Shown piece by piece: positions 53,263 through 61,645 of a stretch of 64,000 nucleotides of DNA. Origin of the DNA: Actinopolymorpha alba DSM 45243 (GTDB lineage Bacteria; Actinomycetota; Actinomycetes; Propionibacteriales; Actinopolymorphaceae); the NCBI RefSeq assembly GCF_000373925.1, contig NZ_KB892720.1, positions 60,298 to 124,297 on the forward strand. Reading direction: 5' to 3'. A program made the translations under genes and the position numbers. The notes under the pieces are model-generated. The model saw only the letters and a list, made by a program, of their open reading frames with translations, was not told the origin of the DNA and searched no databases. Every line of letters starts with the position of its first letter. The stretch's first letter is position 1.

Positions 53263-54057
53263 TCAGATCCGTTTGACGAAGATGTGGCTCGCGTGCTGCT
53301 CCGAGATCTCGGCGGTTTCGGTGACGGTGGCCAGCGCGGCGGACGCCCCGGCCGCAGCCGCCGCAGCCGCCGCGGCCGTCCTCCGGCCGGCCGCTCCCGG
53401 ACCGGCCGCGTCAGAGCCACTGAGCTGTACGCCCCCCGGGGCGGGTGTCGCGGTGACGACCCTGCCCGGCAGGGCGCCCGCACGGCGGAGGATCTCCATG
53501 ATCTCGGGCGTGGTCTGCAGAGGCTCGCTGATCCGGCGGATCAGAACCTTCGTCTCCTCCGCGGCGGGCTGGCTGGCAAGGACCCGGTCGAGGGAGTCGA
53601 CGCCCTCGCGGAACTCCTCGACCTCCAGGTCGACTCCCAACTCGTCCAGCCCGGGAATGGGATTGCCGTACGGCGAGACGGTGGGGTCGTCGAGGATCTG
53701 GACCAGCCGGCGTTCGACCTCCTCGGAGATCACGTGCTCCCAGCGGCAGGCCTCGACGTGCACGATGTCCCAATCGAGCCCGATCAGGTCGACGAGCAGG
53801 CGTTCGGCGAGGCGGTGCTTGCGCATGACCCGGGTCGCGAGCTTGCGACCTTTCGGCGACAGCTCGAGGTGACGGTCACCCTGGACGGTGACGAGGCCGT
53901 CGCGTTCCATGCGGCCGACGGTCTGGCTGACGGTGGGACCTGACTGGTGGAGGCGCTCAGCGATCCGAGCACGAAGGGGCGTGATGCCCTCTTCCTCGAG
54001 CTCGAAGATGGTCTTGAGGTACATCTCTGTGGTGTCGATGAGATCGCTGTGGCTCAC
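53263..54057 (-). CDS. Iron-dependent repressor, DtxR/IdeR family
   Basis: This 264-residue protein starts at GTG 54055-54057 behind AGGAG. The winged helix spans residues 1-70 ([37 protein letters not shown]). All metal ligands of DtxR are present with a constant offset of +2: Met12, His81, Glu85, His100, Cys104, Glu107 and His108 ([10 protein letters not shown]). A C-terminal SH3-like domain is interrupted by an Ala-rich run (about residues 224-240). It should be a Fe(II)-activated repressor. Codons upstream of 54057 lack family similarity and are rejected. It leads an operon with the unknown protein and methyltransferase. Confidence 0.93.
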   Translation of the reverse strand: MSHSDLIDTTEMYLKTIFELEEEGITPLRARIAERLHQSGPTVSQTVGRMERDGLVTVQGDRHLELSPKGRKLATRVMRKHRLAERLLVDLIGLDWDIVHVEACRWEHVISEEVERRLVQILDDPTVSPYGNPIPGLDELGVDLEVEEFREGVDSLDRVLASQPAAEETKVLIRRISEPLQTTPEIMEILRRAGALPGRVVTATPAPGGVQLSGSDAAGPGAAGRRTAAAAAAAAAGASAALATVTETAEISEQHASHIFVKRI

Positions 54058-54242
54058 GCCGTTGTGCTCCTCTTTGTCTGTCCCACGGTCATCTGTCCAC
54101 ACGGTGTACGGCGCCTGCTCGCAGCTGCGCGGCCGCGTGGATGCGCGGACACCCTCGCTGAACCCTGCCCAAAGGATACGCGCGTCCACGTCCGAAGTCG
54201 GACGCGGACAAAACGGGCAAGATGCACTGGTGCCGCGCCGAT

Positions 54243-54334
54243 CCAAATGATCACGTAAACGTGGCGGGTACCCGCCTCACCTGGCATCGACACTCCGCAA
54301 GGCCCGTACTAGCCACGTTTACGTGGTCATTTGG
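54243..54334. repeat. 29-bp imperfect inverted repeat built on CACGTNNACGTG
   Basis: The arms 54243-54271 and 54306-54334 are inverted copies with three mismatches and a 34-base spacer. Each contains CACGTAAACGTG or its complement, which is itself a palindrome around two central bases. It lies between the cupin stop (54422) and the IdeR-type start (54057), about 190 bp upstream of the latter. It may be a terminator for the cupin transcript or a two-site operator for the repressor gene. Confidence 0.65.
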
Positions 54335-54421
54335 GGCCCGTCCGTACCCGGGCTCCGCGCAGCCCGCGCCGCGCCGCGCCAGCCGCAGATGCGGGACGGC
54401 CCTGTCCGCGCGACCTCTTAA

Positions 54422-55186
54422 CTAAGGTCTGTCGGCGGCGTTCGGGGCGGGGTCGTACGCCGACAGCCGGCCGCACATGCCCCACCGTTCCGCTGGCGGG
54501 GGCGACGCGAAGACGCCACCCGCACCCAGATGCGAGAGGTCGCCGTCACGAAGTGCGGCCAACTGGCGACCGGTCTCCTCGACCGCCGCCAGCGGGCCGT
54601 CCCGCCAGTGCTTCTCCCAGTCGCTGAGCCGCGGCCCGATAAGGGCCAGGGCAGCGAAGTAGAAGTCCGCGAGCCCCGCGGCCCCCTCTGCCAGGACCCG
54701 CCTGCGCAGCGCGCGGAACCCCTCGATGGCGAGGTCCCGGCGCCGCCGCGCCGATGCTGGTGCCGTATCCCCGGACGCGAGGGAGACCTCAGCGGCGTAC
54801 CGCTCGGGGTTGGCGAGGACTCCCGGCGGCATCGTCAGGACAGCATCGCCGGCCTCGGGCAGGCCGGCGTTCTGCATGACGACGAGGATGTCGAGGCCGC
54901 CGTCATTGACCGCGCGATGGATCACACCGGGGGTGAACCACACGACGTCGCCCGGACGCAGCGGGCACTCGACGTACCCTTCCGGACCGAGCGTCTGCAG
55001 GCGTCCCACGCCACCGAGGACCGCATAGCCTTCCGTGCACACGAAGTGCGCGTGCGGAGATCCTCCATGCAGGCCGTCAGCGGTGGGCCAGTCGTAGATC
55101 CGCACCCGCGACACCGCGGTGCCGCCAGGGAAATGGCCGGTGACGTGGCCGACGGGAGATTCTTGCGATTCGGCTTCGGCTGTCAT
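54422..55186 (-). CDS. Cupin-domain protein
   Basis: This 254-residue protein starts at ATG 55184-55186. Residues about 25-115 are a cupin: GGSPHAHFVCTEGYAVLGGVGRLQTLGP with the HxH/E metal motif, and PLRPGDVVWFTPGVIHRAVNDGGLDILVVM with the second His. The remainder is helical (AIEGFRALRRRVLAEGAAGLADFYFAALALIG) and not recognisable. It may be a sugar or polyketide-modifying enzyme or a sensor. A 37-codon basic ORF ends 15 bp upstream. No clear Shine-Dalgarno is seen, so coupling to that ORF is possible. Confidence 0.82.
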   Translation of the reverse strand: MTAEAESQESPVGHVTGHFPGGTAVSRVRIYDWPTADGLHGGSPHAHFVCTEGYAVLGGVGRLQTLGPEGYVECPLRPGDVVWFTPGVIHRAVNDGGLDILVVMQNAGLPEAGDAVLTMPPGVLANPERYAAEVSLASGDTAPASARRRRDLAIEGFRALRRRVLAEGAAGLADFYFAALALIGPRLSDWEKHWRDGPLAAVEETGRQLAALRDGDLSHLGAGGVFASPPPAERWGMCGRLSAYDPAPNAADRP

Positions 55187-55201
55187 CCGTTGGCGCCGCG
55201 C

Positions 55202-55315
55202 CTAGGCGCTCTTGCGGGCGGCGCCGCGTTCCTCCGCCTTACGCCGGTCTCGAAGTCGCTTACGTCGCGTACGTTCTTTGGTCCAGCGAACCTTCGGTCG
55301 TGAGCCTCGTCCCAT
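55202..55315 (-). CDS. Small highly basic protein, 37 residues
   Basis: An ORF from ATG 55313-55315 to TAG 55202-55204 encodes MGRGSRPKVRWTK followed by about 24 residues rich in Arg, Lys and Glu, ending AARKSA. Half of the residues are Arg or Lys, as in small ribosome-associated proteins or nucleoid peptides. On the minus strand TAGGCT ends 6 bases before the ATG and there is no Shine-Dalgarno, fitting a leaderless start. It sits alone in the gap before the cupin gene. I do not recognise a family, and chance cannot be excluded. Confidence 0.5.
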   Translation of the reverse strand: MGRGSRPKVRWTKERTRRKRLRDRRKAEERGAARKSA

Positions 55316-55406
55316 GCCGGAAGCCTAACCCCCGAGGAGGGCCGGTAACCCGATCTCTCTGTAGGTGAGCGGCAGCCCGACCGACATCGGACGGCCGCCA
55401 TCGCGG

Positions 55407-56423
55407 CTACGCGAGGAGCGACAGGCGTTCCTCGACGACTGGATAGGCGAACGCCTCACCCCTGGCGAACCGTTCGAGTTCCGCCACGGCAAGCGCGCCC
55501 ATCCGGCGGATCTCGTTGCCGAGGGAGCCGGCGATGTGCGGGGTCAGTACGACGTTGGGCAGGGCGAACAACGGCGAATCCGCTGGCAGGGGTTCAGGAT
55601 CGGTGACGTCGAGGACAGCACTGATCCGTCCGCTGGTGAGTTCCACGGTGAGTGCCTCGGTGTCGACGATCCGGCCCCGGGCGGTGTTGACCAGCGTCGC
55701 GCCGTCCCGCATCGAGGCGAGCCGACCGGCGTCGAAGAGGTGGTACGTCTGCGGGATGTCAGGGGCGTGGATGCTGACCACATCGCAGGCGGGGATGAGT
55801 TCGTCCAGCTCCACCAGCCGGGCGCCGAGCCGCGCGGCCTCGGCGGCGTCGATCGTCGGATCAGCCAGCAGGACGTCCATGTCATACGACTGGAGGAGGT
55901 CAACGACCCGCCGGCCGACGTTCGAGGCGCCGACGATGCCGACCGTGACGCGGTAGTTGCCGAGGCCCGGATAGAGGGCTGCCCAGTCGCGGCGGCTGGC
56001 TTCGGCGCGGTAGGCCGCCTGGATCGGGAACGCCCGCTTGCCCGCGAGCACGATCATCGCGACGGTGTACTCCGCGACGGGTACGGCGTTGGCGGCGGCG
56101 GCCGAGGACACCCGCAGTCCGCGCCGCCAGCAGGCCTCGGTGACCAGCCCCTTCACCGAACCCGCCGCGTGGACGATCGCCTCGAGCCTCGGCGCGGTGG
56201 CCAGCACGTCCGCGTCCACCGGCGGGCAGCCCCAGCAGGTGAGCAGGACCTCCGCACTCTGGAACGCCTCGCGTGCCGGCGCAGCGTGGAGGTCGGTGAC
56301 GACCAGATCGAGGTCGATCGCGGCGATCGCGCGCAACCGCTGGCGGAGTTGGTCGTCGAAGAGCCGGTGCGGATTGGCGGGCGCCATCGCGAGAACGACG
56401 GACGGGGTTCGGAGGCTGGCCAT
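55407..56423 (-). CDS. D-isomer-specific 2-hydroxyacid dehydrogenase
   Basis: This 338-residue protein starts at ATG 56421-56423. The NAD-binding domain has VGIVGASNVGRRVVDLLQSYDMDVLLADP. The catalytic residues are the Arg of LVNTARGRIVDTEAL, the Glu of LDVTDPEPLP and the His of VVLTPHIAGS. It reduces a 2-keto acid or oxidises a 2-hydroxy acid, probably one derived from a sugar. TACCCT lies 7 bases before the ATG without a Shine-Dalgarno, suggesting leaderless expression. The LacI-type operator at 56453-56470 links it to the neighbouring LacI gene. Confidence 0.9.
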   Translation of the reverse strand: MASLRTPSVVLAMAPANPHRLFDDQLRQRLRAIAAIDLDLVVTDLHAAPAREAFQSAEVLLTCWGCPPVDADVLATAPRLEAIVHAAGSVKGLVTEACWRRGLRVSSAAAANAVPVAEYTVAMIVLAGKRAFPIQAAYRAEASRRDWAALYPGLGNYRVTVGIVGASNVGRRVVDLLQSYDMDVLLADPTIDAAEAARLGARLVELDELIPACDVVSIHAPDIPQTYHLFDAGRLASMRDGATLVNTARGRIVDTEALTVELTSGRISAVLDVTDPEPLPADSPLFALPNVVLTPHIAGSLGNEIRRMGALAVAELERFARGEAFAYPVVEERLSLLA

Positions 56424-56452
56424 GCGCGGCAGGGTAGCTGAACCACCTCAGC

Positions 56453-56470
56453 TTGGAAAGCGCTTGCCAA
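56453..56470 (-). promoter_or_regulatory. LacI-type operator before the 2-hydroxyacid dehydrogenase gene
   Basis: TTGGAAAGCGCTTGCCAA is an 18-bp palindrome with one mismatched pair and the CG centre of LacI operators, 30-47 bp upstream of the 2-hydroxyacid dehydrogenase ATG. It resembles GGAAAGCGTTTTCC at 61609-61622. The LacI gene of this cluster ends 198 bp away. Confidence 0.72.
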
Positions 56471-56667
56471 CTCGTTCGACGACACTGAATCTGGTCTGCC
56501 AGACCTTCTGGTCCAGAGCACCCGGCCACCACAACGACAACCGAACACATGGCAGCAGCGATCCAGCGCATCCCCATGATCGGCAAGCGTCCACCACGCC
56601 ACTAAAGCCGCGCTAAACCGGCCGGCCGACGCGGGACAGCCGCCCAGCCGGCGGACCTCCTGGTCAC

Positions 56668-57705
56668 TTACCCGCGGAGCTTGCGGGTGCTCTCCCGGAT
56701 GACCACCTCGCCGCGTACGCGTACCAACCGGTCCTTCTCGGGCACGTCGAGTTCGAGGGCGAGCCCGGCGGCGCGCTCCCCCATCTGCTCCAGCGGGAGC
56801 CGGACGGTGGTCAGCGGCGGCACCAGGTCGCGCAGGGTCTCGATGTCGTCGAAACCGGCGATCGAGAGGTCCTTCGGGACGTTCACGCCCTGCTCACGGC
56901 ACGCCGCCATCGCGCCGACCGCCATCACGTCGTTGACCGCGAAGACGCAGGTGACGTCGAGCTTGCGGGCGATCAGCTCGCGGGCCGCCTGGTAGCCGCC
57001 GTCGCGGGTGAAGGCACCGTCAACGACGGCTTCCGGAGCCAGCTCGATGCCCCTCTCGGTGAGGCCGGCGCGAAATCCGGCCAGCCGGTCGCGGGCCGTG
57101 AGGATGTTGTTGCGGGGACCGGCGAGTACCGCAAACCTACGATGCCCGAGATCGGCGAGCCGGATGGCGAGCTCGCGTGCGCCAGCGCGGTTCTCAGGCA
57201 GGACCGTGTCAGTGGAAAGGCGGTTCTGGCTGACGCAGGCGATCCGCCCACCGGTGCGCCGGAACTCCGCCACCTCCTTGGCCAGGCGTTCGGTCTGCTC
57301 CTTGTCGGCGATCCGGCTACCCGCCAGGATCACCGCGCGGGCCCTCTGCGCCCGCAGCATGGCGACGTACTGCACCTCGCGATCGGGATTGCGCGACGTG
57401 GAGCCGAGCATGACGATCAGCCCGCGCTCGTCGGCGATCCGCGTGACGCCGGCCGCGATCGCGGCGAAATAGGGGTCGGCGATGTCGTGGACGACAAGGC
57501 CCACCGTGGAACTGGTGCCCCGCGCCACCGCCTGGGCGTGCACGTTGGGGGTGTAGCCAAGCTCCTCGGCGGCCTTCACCACCACCGCGCGCAAGTCCTC
57601 GTTGACCCGGCGGGTGCTGCCGTTGAGCACCCGGGAAGCGGTCGCGAGGGACACTCCTGCACGCCGCGCGACATCGCCGAGGGTCACAACCGAGGAAATG
57701 CTCAT
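56668..57705 (-). CDS. LacI-family transcriptional regulator
   Basis: This 345-residue protein starts at ATG 57703-57705. The helix-turn-helix is TLGDVARRAGVSLATASRVLNGSTRRV (residues 8-34). The core has VGLVVHDIADPYFAAIAAGVTRIADERG, LADLGHRRFAVLAGPRNN, CVFAVNDVMAVGAMAACREQG and IAGFDDIETLRDLVPPLTTVRLP. It is divergent from the second sugar ABC operon and close to two similar GGAAA-type operators, so it probably controls the operon and the flanking genes in response to the imported sugar. Confidence 0.9.
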   Translation of the reverse strand: MSISSVVTLGDVARRAGVSLATASRVLNGSTRRVNEDLRAVVVKAAEELGYTPNVHAQAVARGTSSTVGLVVHDIADPYFAAIAAGVTRIADERGLIVMLGSTSRNPDREVQYVAMLRAQRARAVILAGSRIADKEQTERLAKEVAEFRRTGGRIACVSQNRLSTDTVLPENRAGARELAIRLADLGHRRFAVLAGPRNNILTARDRLAGFRAGLTERGIELAPEAVVDGAFTRDGGYQAARELIARKLDVTCVFAVNDVMAVGAMAACREQGVNVPKDLSIAGFDDIETLRDLVPPLTTVRLPLEQMGERAAGLALELDVPEKDRLVRVRGEVVIRESTRKLRG

Positions 57706-58033
57706 GTGGGGATTCTCCGACCGCTGGTCAACCAGACGGTGTCAAGCATGCCGGATAGGCGTACCCGATGGCCGAACTGCCTCACGGGGATCTCCTCCTG
57801 CGCATGAAAGTTACGACTGCGCGAAGTCGCTTAGTAAACCCTTGTTGCAGGCGGGAACCAGCACTACGCTGCTCGCACTCCATGGTCGTTTGTGGAGTAA
57901 TTCGGCGTGACGCCAGGCAGGGCGCCTACGGGAGGGCCGCGCGAGCGGTGATGGGTGGCGCCACGCCGAGACCTCCCCTGGCCTCGACCCGATGGGCCGA
58001 GGTTCGCCGTACGCAAGCAGTCAGGAGGCCACA
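57706..58033. promoter_or_regulatory. Divergent control region of the LacI gene and ABC operon
   Basis: These 328 bases contain no gene. CGACT-GCGCGA-AGTCG at 57814-57829 is an inverted repeat with the CG-rich centre of a LacI operator; flanking TTA and TAA triplets are also symmetric. The ABC operon start has the RBS AGGAGG. No clear promoter hexamers can be placed. Confidence 0.45.
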
Positions 58034-59479
58034 ATGACCAACCGCCGAGCGTATCCGGGCTTCGACCGCCGGGAGTTCCTACGCCGAGCCGGATTCCTCG
58101 CCACGGCGGCCAGCGCCACCTCGCTCCTCGGCGCCTGCGCCACCAGCGGCGGCGGTGACGGCTCCACCACCGCCACGCCGAAGCCGACGAGCAGCAACGT
58201 CGACGCGCGCAATCCGTTCGGGGTGGACCCGAAAGCCGCGCTTGACGTCGTGATCTTCAAGGGTGGCTTCAGCGACGAGTACGCGAAGTACCACGAGTCG
58301 ATGTACCAAAAGCGCTATCCCGACGCCACTGTCAAGCACCTTGGAACGCAGGAGATCACGGCCCAGCTCCAGCCGAGATTCGTCAACGGCACTCCACCCG
58401 ACGTCGTCGACAACTCCGGTGCCCAGGACATGGACACCGCGACGCTCGTCACGCAGGGACAGCTCAGCGAACTCAGCCAACTCCTCAGCGCGCCGGCGTG
58501 GGACATCAGCGGAAAGACCGTGCAGGACACGCTTGCTCCGGGTTCTCTCGACCCGTTGACGTTCGACGGCAAGGTTTACGGCATCCCGTACGCGTTCAAC
58601 ATCAACGGCTTGTGGCACGACCAGAAACTCTTCACCGACAACGGCTGGGAAGTGCCGAAGACCTGGGACGCCATGATGGCGCTGGGCGAGAAGACCAAGG
58701 CCAAGGGGCTTCCCCTGTGGACCTACCAGGGGCAGTACCCCGGCTACATGCTGACCGTCTTCAACGCCATGGTCCAAAAGCATGGCGGCAAGGACGTCAT
58801 CAAGAACATCGACAACCTCGAGGACGGCGCGTGGCAGCAGGACTCGGTCCGGGCTGTCGCGGAGGCGTTCTTCGAACTCAAGTCGAAGGGCTACATCCTT
58901 CCGGGCACCGCTTCCCTCAGCCACACCCAGTCCCAGGCCGCCTGGCTACAGCGCAAGGCCGCGATCATCCCGTGTGGCTCCTGGCTCAAGAGCGAGATGA
59001 AGTCCCAGGTGCCGGCCGATTTCCAGATGTCGATCACCCCGTCACCGTCGCTCGACGCCAACGACAAGTTTCCGTTCGAGGCGATCCCCAACACGCCGAC
59101 CGAGAGCTTTCTCGTGCCGTCAAAGGCGAAGAACGTCGCTGGCGGCCTGGAATATCTCCGGCTCATGTTGTCGAAGGAAGGCGCCCAGAAGTTCGCCGAA
59201 CTCACCTTCACCCTCACCATCGTCCAGGGCGTGCACGACGAGCAGGAGCACGACCCCGTACTCAAATCCTCCCTGGCGACACTCACCGCCGCGCAGAAGG
59301 TGGAACGCCTCGACGCCGCGACCTACGGCACGTGGTACCGCCCGCTTGTGGAGGAGGCCGAGGCGGCCATCGGCGTACTCCTCACCAGCAGTCTTGACGC
59401 GAAGGGATTTGTCGAACGCGTCCAGAAGAAGGCTGACGCGGTGAAGAAAGACCCGAAGATCAAGAAGTTCACCCGCTGA
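58034..59479 (+). CDS. ABC sugar transporter, extracellular solute-binding lipoprotein
   Basis: This 481-residue protein starts at ATG 58034 behind AGGAGGCCACA. It carries a twin-arginine motif (FDRREFLRRAGF) and a lipobox (SLLGAC) with acylated Cys35. The mature part is a family 1 sugar-binding protein: ITAQLQPRFVNGTPPDVVDNSGAQDMDT, YGIPYAFNINGLWHDQKLFTDNGWEVPKTWDAM and FPFEAIPNTPTESFLVPSKAKN. The sugar is unknown. It heads a three-gene operon and is divergent from the LacI gene. Confidence 0.92.
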   Translation: MTNRRAYPGFDRREFLRRAGFLATAASATSLLGACATSGGGDGSTTATPKPTSSNVDARNPFGVDPKAALDVVIFKGGFSDEYAKYHESMYQKRYPDATVKHLGTQEITAQLQPRFVNGTPPDVVDNSGAQDMDTATLVTQGQLSELSQLLSAPAWDISGKTVQDTLAPGSLDPLTFDGKVYGIPYAFNINGLWHDQKLFTDNGWEVPKTWDAMMALGEKTKAKGLPLWTYQGQYPGYMLTVFNAMVQKHGGKDVIKNIDNLEDGAWQQDSVRAVAEAFFELKSKGYILPGTASLSHTQSQAAWLQRKAAIIPCGSWLKSEMKSQVPADFQMSITPSPSLDANDKFPFEAIPNTPTESFLVPSKAKNVAGGLEYLRLMLSKEGAQKFAELTFTLTIVQGVHDEQEHDPVLKSSLATLTAAQKVERLDAATYGTWYRPLVEEAEAAIGVLLTSSLDAKGFVERVQKKADAVKKDPKIKKFTR

Positions 59480-59496
59480 GGGGCCGGTCAGCCGCG

Positions 59497-60417
59497 ATGC
59501 GCAAGGGTCGAGTTCCGTTCATCATCACGTTTCTCGCTCCCCCACTGCTTCTGTACGTCGTTTTCGTACTGTCGCCGTTCGTCCAAGGTATCCAGATCTC
59601 GTTCACGAACTGGACCGGCTTCACTCCGAACTTCGACTATGTGGGGTTCCAGAACTACACCGCCCTGATCGGCGACTCGGCGTGGTGGCACGCCGTGACC
59701 AACAACCTCAAGCTGCTGATCGTGATCCCGATCGTGACCCTCGCCCTGGCGTTGGCGTTCGCGACGCTGCTCACCCGCGGCGGGACTGGTGGGACGCAAC
59801 ACGGGCTGGCTGGCCAACGGCTCTACCGGGTGGTCTATTTCTTTCCACAGGTGATCCCCGTGGTCATCGTCGCCATCATGTTCCAGTTCATCTACAGCAC
59901 GCAGTCGGGACTCCTTCAGCAGACGCTCGACTTCATTGGCATCGACCTGCTGGAGCTCATTCCTAACGGCCCGCTCGGCAATCGCGACTTCATCCTCTGG
60001 GCGATCGTGATCGCGGCCGTCTGGTCAACTGTCGGTTTCTACATGGTTCTCTTCATCGCGGGCATGCAACAGATCCCGCGGGAGTTCTTCGAAGCCGCGG
60101 CGATCGACGGCGCCGGGCGGGTACGGATGTTCTTCCACCTGACGCTCCCGTTGCTCTGGGGACATGTGCAGGTCTCCCTGGTCCATATCGGTGTCGGCGC
60201 CCTCGACATGTTCGCGCTGATGTCGGTCATGGCGCGTAACGGCGTGTCGGCCGACTACGGCGGGGACGTGATGGCGACCCAGCTCTACCGCACCGCGTTC
60301 GCACTGAACTCGCAGTTCGGATACGCGTCGGCGATGGCGACGATGCTGTTGGGCTTCTCCGTCCTGCTTGCCGTGCTGACCTTCCGGATCACCCGCCGCG
60401 AGCGGCTCGAGTACTAA
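59497..60417 (+). CDS. ABC sugar transporter permease (MalF type)
   Basis: This 306-residue protein has six predicted helices, starting with PFIITFLAPPLLLYVVFVLSPFVQGI. The EAA loop is IPREFFEAAAIDGAGRVRMFFHLTLPLLWGHV. It lies 17 bp after the binding-protein gene. It forms a heterodimeric channel with the following permease. Confidence 0.92.
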   Translation: MRKGRVPFIITFLAPPLLLYVVFVLSPFVQGIQISFTNWTGFTPNFDYVGFQNYTALIGDSAWWHAVTNNLKLLIVIPIVTLALALAFATLLTRGGTGGTQHGLAGQRLYRVVYFFPQVIPVVIVAIMFQFIYSTQSGLLQQTLDFIGIDLLELIPNGPLGNRDFILWAIVIAAVWSTVGFYMVLFIAGMQQIPREFFEAAAIDGAGRVRMFFHLTLPLLWGHVQVSLVHIGVGALDMFALMSVMARNGVSADYGGDVMATQLYRTAFALNSQFGYASAMATMLLGFSVLLAVLTFRITRRERLEY

Positions 60418-60481
60418 CCGGAGTGTCGGTGACCGACCTCACCCGCGATCGGTGCTCACCAGGACCAGAAACGAGAGCGTG

Positions 60482-61423
60482 ATGACGACACTGCCGACGC
60501 CAACCTCTCCTGCCGCGGGATCGGCTGAGCGCGGGCATTCTCCAGCGCCCGCGCCACCGCCCGCACGCTTCACCGGTGCGCGCATCCTGAGCGACGGGAT
60601 CCCGCAGGTGTTCCTCATCGCCTGGGGTCTGCTGGTGGTCCTGCCCATGTTGTGGGTGTTGATCTCGTCGCTCAAGACCAACCGGGAGATCTTCACCAGC
60701 CCGTTCGGGCTTCCCGAGACGTGGGAGTTCGGCACCTATGTGGACGCCTGGCAGACCGCCAACATCGGTAGGTTCTTCTTCAACACCGTGGTCGTGGTGG
60801 TATGTGGTGTCCTGCTGACGCTGCTCTTCTCGTCGATGGCGGCATACGTGCTCGCCCGCTATGAGTTCCCGGGCAACAGGTTCATCTATTATCTGTTCCT
60901 GGCCGGCATGATGTTTCCGTTGTTCCTGGCGATCGTGCCGCTGGTCAAGGTGACTCAGAACCTCGGCCTCTACCAGAATCTTGTCGGCCTGATCATCGTC
61001 TACGTGGCGTTCTCGCTGCCGTTCTCGGTGTTCTTCCTCACTGCGTTCTTCCAGTCACTTCCGAAGGAACTCGCCGAAGCCGCGTTCATCGACGGCGCGG
61101 GGCATTTCCGGACGTTCTTCCAGATCATGCTTCCGCTCGCGCGGCCGGGACTCATCAGTATCGGCGTGTTCAACTTCCTCGGGCAGTGGAACCAATACAT
61201 GCTGCCGCTCGTGCTCAACACGCCGAAGGACGACGAGCGCAGCAACTTCCTCCTGACACAGGGCCTCGCCGACCTGGCCTTGCGTACACGTTATGAATCC
61301 AGCGCCACCTCGGTGGCCGAGATGTTCGCCGGACTGGTGATCGCCATGATTCCCGTCCTTGCCGTTTACATCGTTTTCCAGCGCAGGGTCGAGGAGGGGT
61401 TGACCGCCGGCGCGCTCAAGTAG
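60482..61423 (+). CDS. ABC sugar transporter permease (MalG type)
   Basis: This 313-residue permease is assigned ATG 60482; in-frame codons from 60452 would add ten residues. It has six helices and the EAA loop LPKELAEAAFIDGAGHFRTFFQIMLPLARPGL. The first helix is IPQVFLIAWGLLVVLPMLWVLISSLK. No ATPase gene is present, so a shared MsiK-like ATPase is presumed. The operon is followed by a hairpin at 61478-61503. Confidence 0.9.
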   Translation: MTTLPTPTSPAAGSAERGHSPAPAPPPARFTGARILSDGIPQVFLIAWGLLVVLPMLWVLISSLKTNREIFTSPFGLPETWEFGTYVDAWQTANIGRFFFNTVVVVVCGVLLTLLFSSMAAYVLARYEFPGNRFIYYLFLAGMMFPLFLAIVPLVKVTQNLGLYQNLVGLIIVYVAFSLPFSVFFLTAFFQSLPKELAEAAFIDGAGHFRTFFQIMLPLARPGLISIGVFNFLGQWNQYMLPLVLNTPKDDERSNFLLTQGLADLALRTRYESSATSVAEMFAGLVIAMIPVLAVYIVFQRRVEEGLTAGALK

Positions 61424-61477
61424 GAGCAGGCTCCAAGGGTTGCCCCCGGCCCCGTTCGGACAGGCAACGCCACCACG

Positions 61478-61503
61478 GCGCGGGCCGCACGGCAGGCCCG
61501 CGC
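61478..61503. terminator. 9-bp stem-loop after the second ABC operon
   Basis: GCGCGGGCC (61478-61486) pairs perfectly with GGCCCGCGC (61495-61503) around an 8-base loop, 55 bp past the permease stop. There is no T tract. It separates this operon from the promoter at 61579-61622. Confidence 0.6.
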
Positions 61504-61578
61504 AGCGCTCGAGCCGCAGCGCTCGACGGTCGCCATGCTGGGAACGTGGCCAGTTCTGCCGCCACCACCGTCGCAGAC

Positions 61579-61622
61579 TTGCCCACGGGCGGGCAATTAC
61601 GTTACGGTGGAAAGCGTTTTCC
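61579..61622 (+). promoter_or_regulatory. Promoter with LacI-type operator before the Gfo/Idh gene
   Basis: -35 TTGCCC (61579-61584), 18 bases, -10 TACGGT (61603-61608), immediately followed by GGAAAGCGTTTTCC (61609-61622), a palindrome with one mismatched pair. The operator is placed just after the -10, as in the two rhamnose-type promoters, and resembles the one at 56453-56470. Confidence 0.7.
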
Positions 61623-61645
61623 GGGCATATGACGTGGAGGACCGC

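Noticed and set aside
54058..54246. Longer start for the IdeR-type repressor
   Set aside because: The added residues are Arg/Cys/Pro-rich and unlike the family, while GTG 54057 has a correctly spaced AGGAG and gives the usual length.
55316..55335. Half of an iron box (GGTTAGGCT) upstream of the 37-residue ORF
   Set aside because: Only one half matches the DtxR/IdeR consensus. The same bases fit better as a -10 element of a leaderless start.
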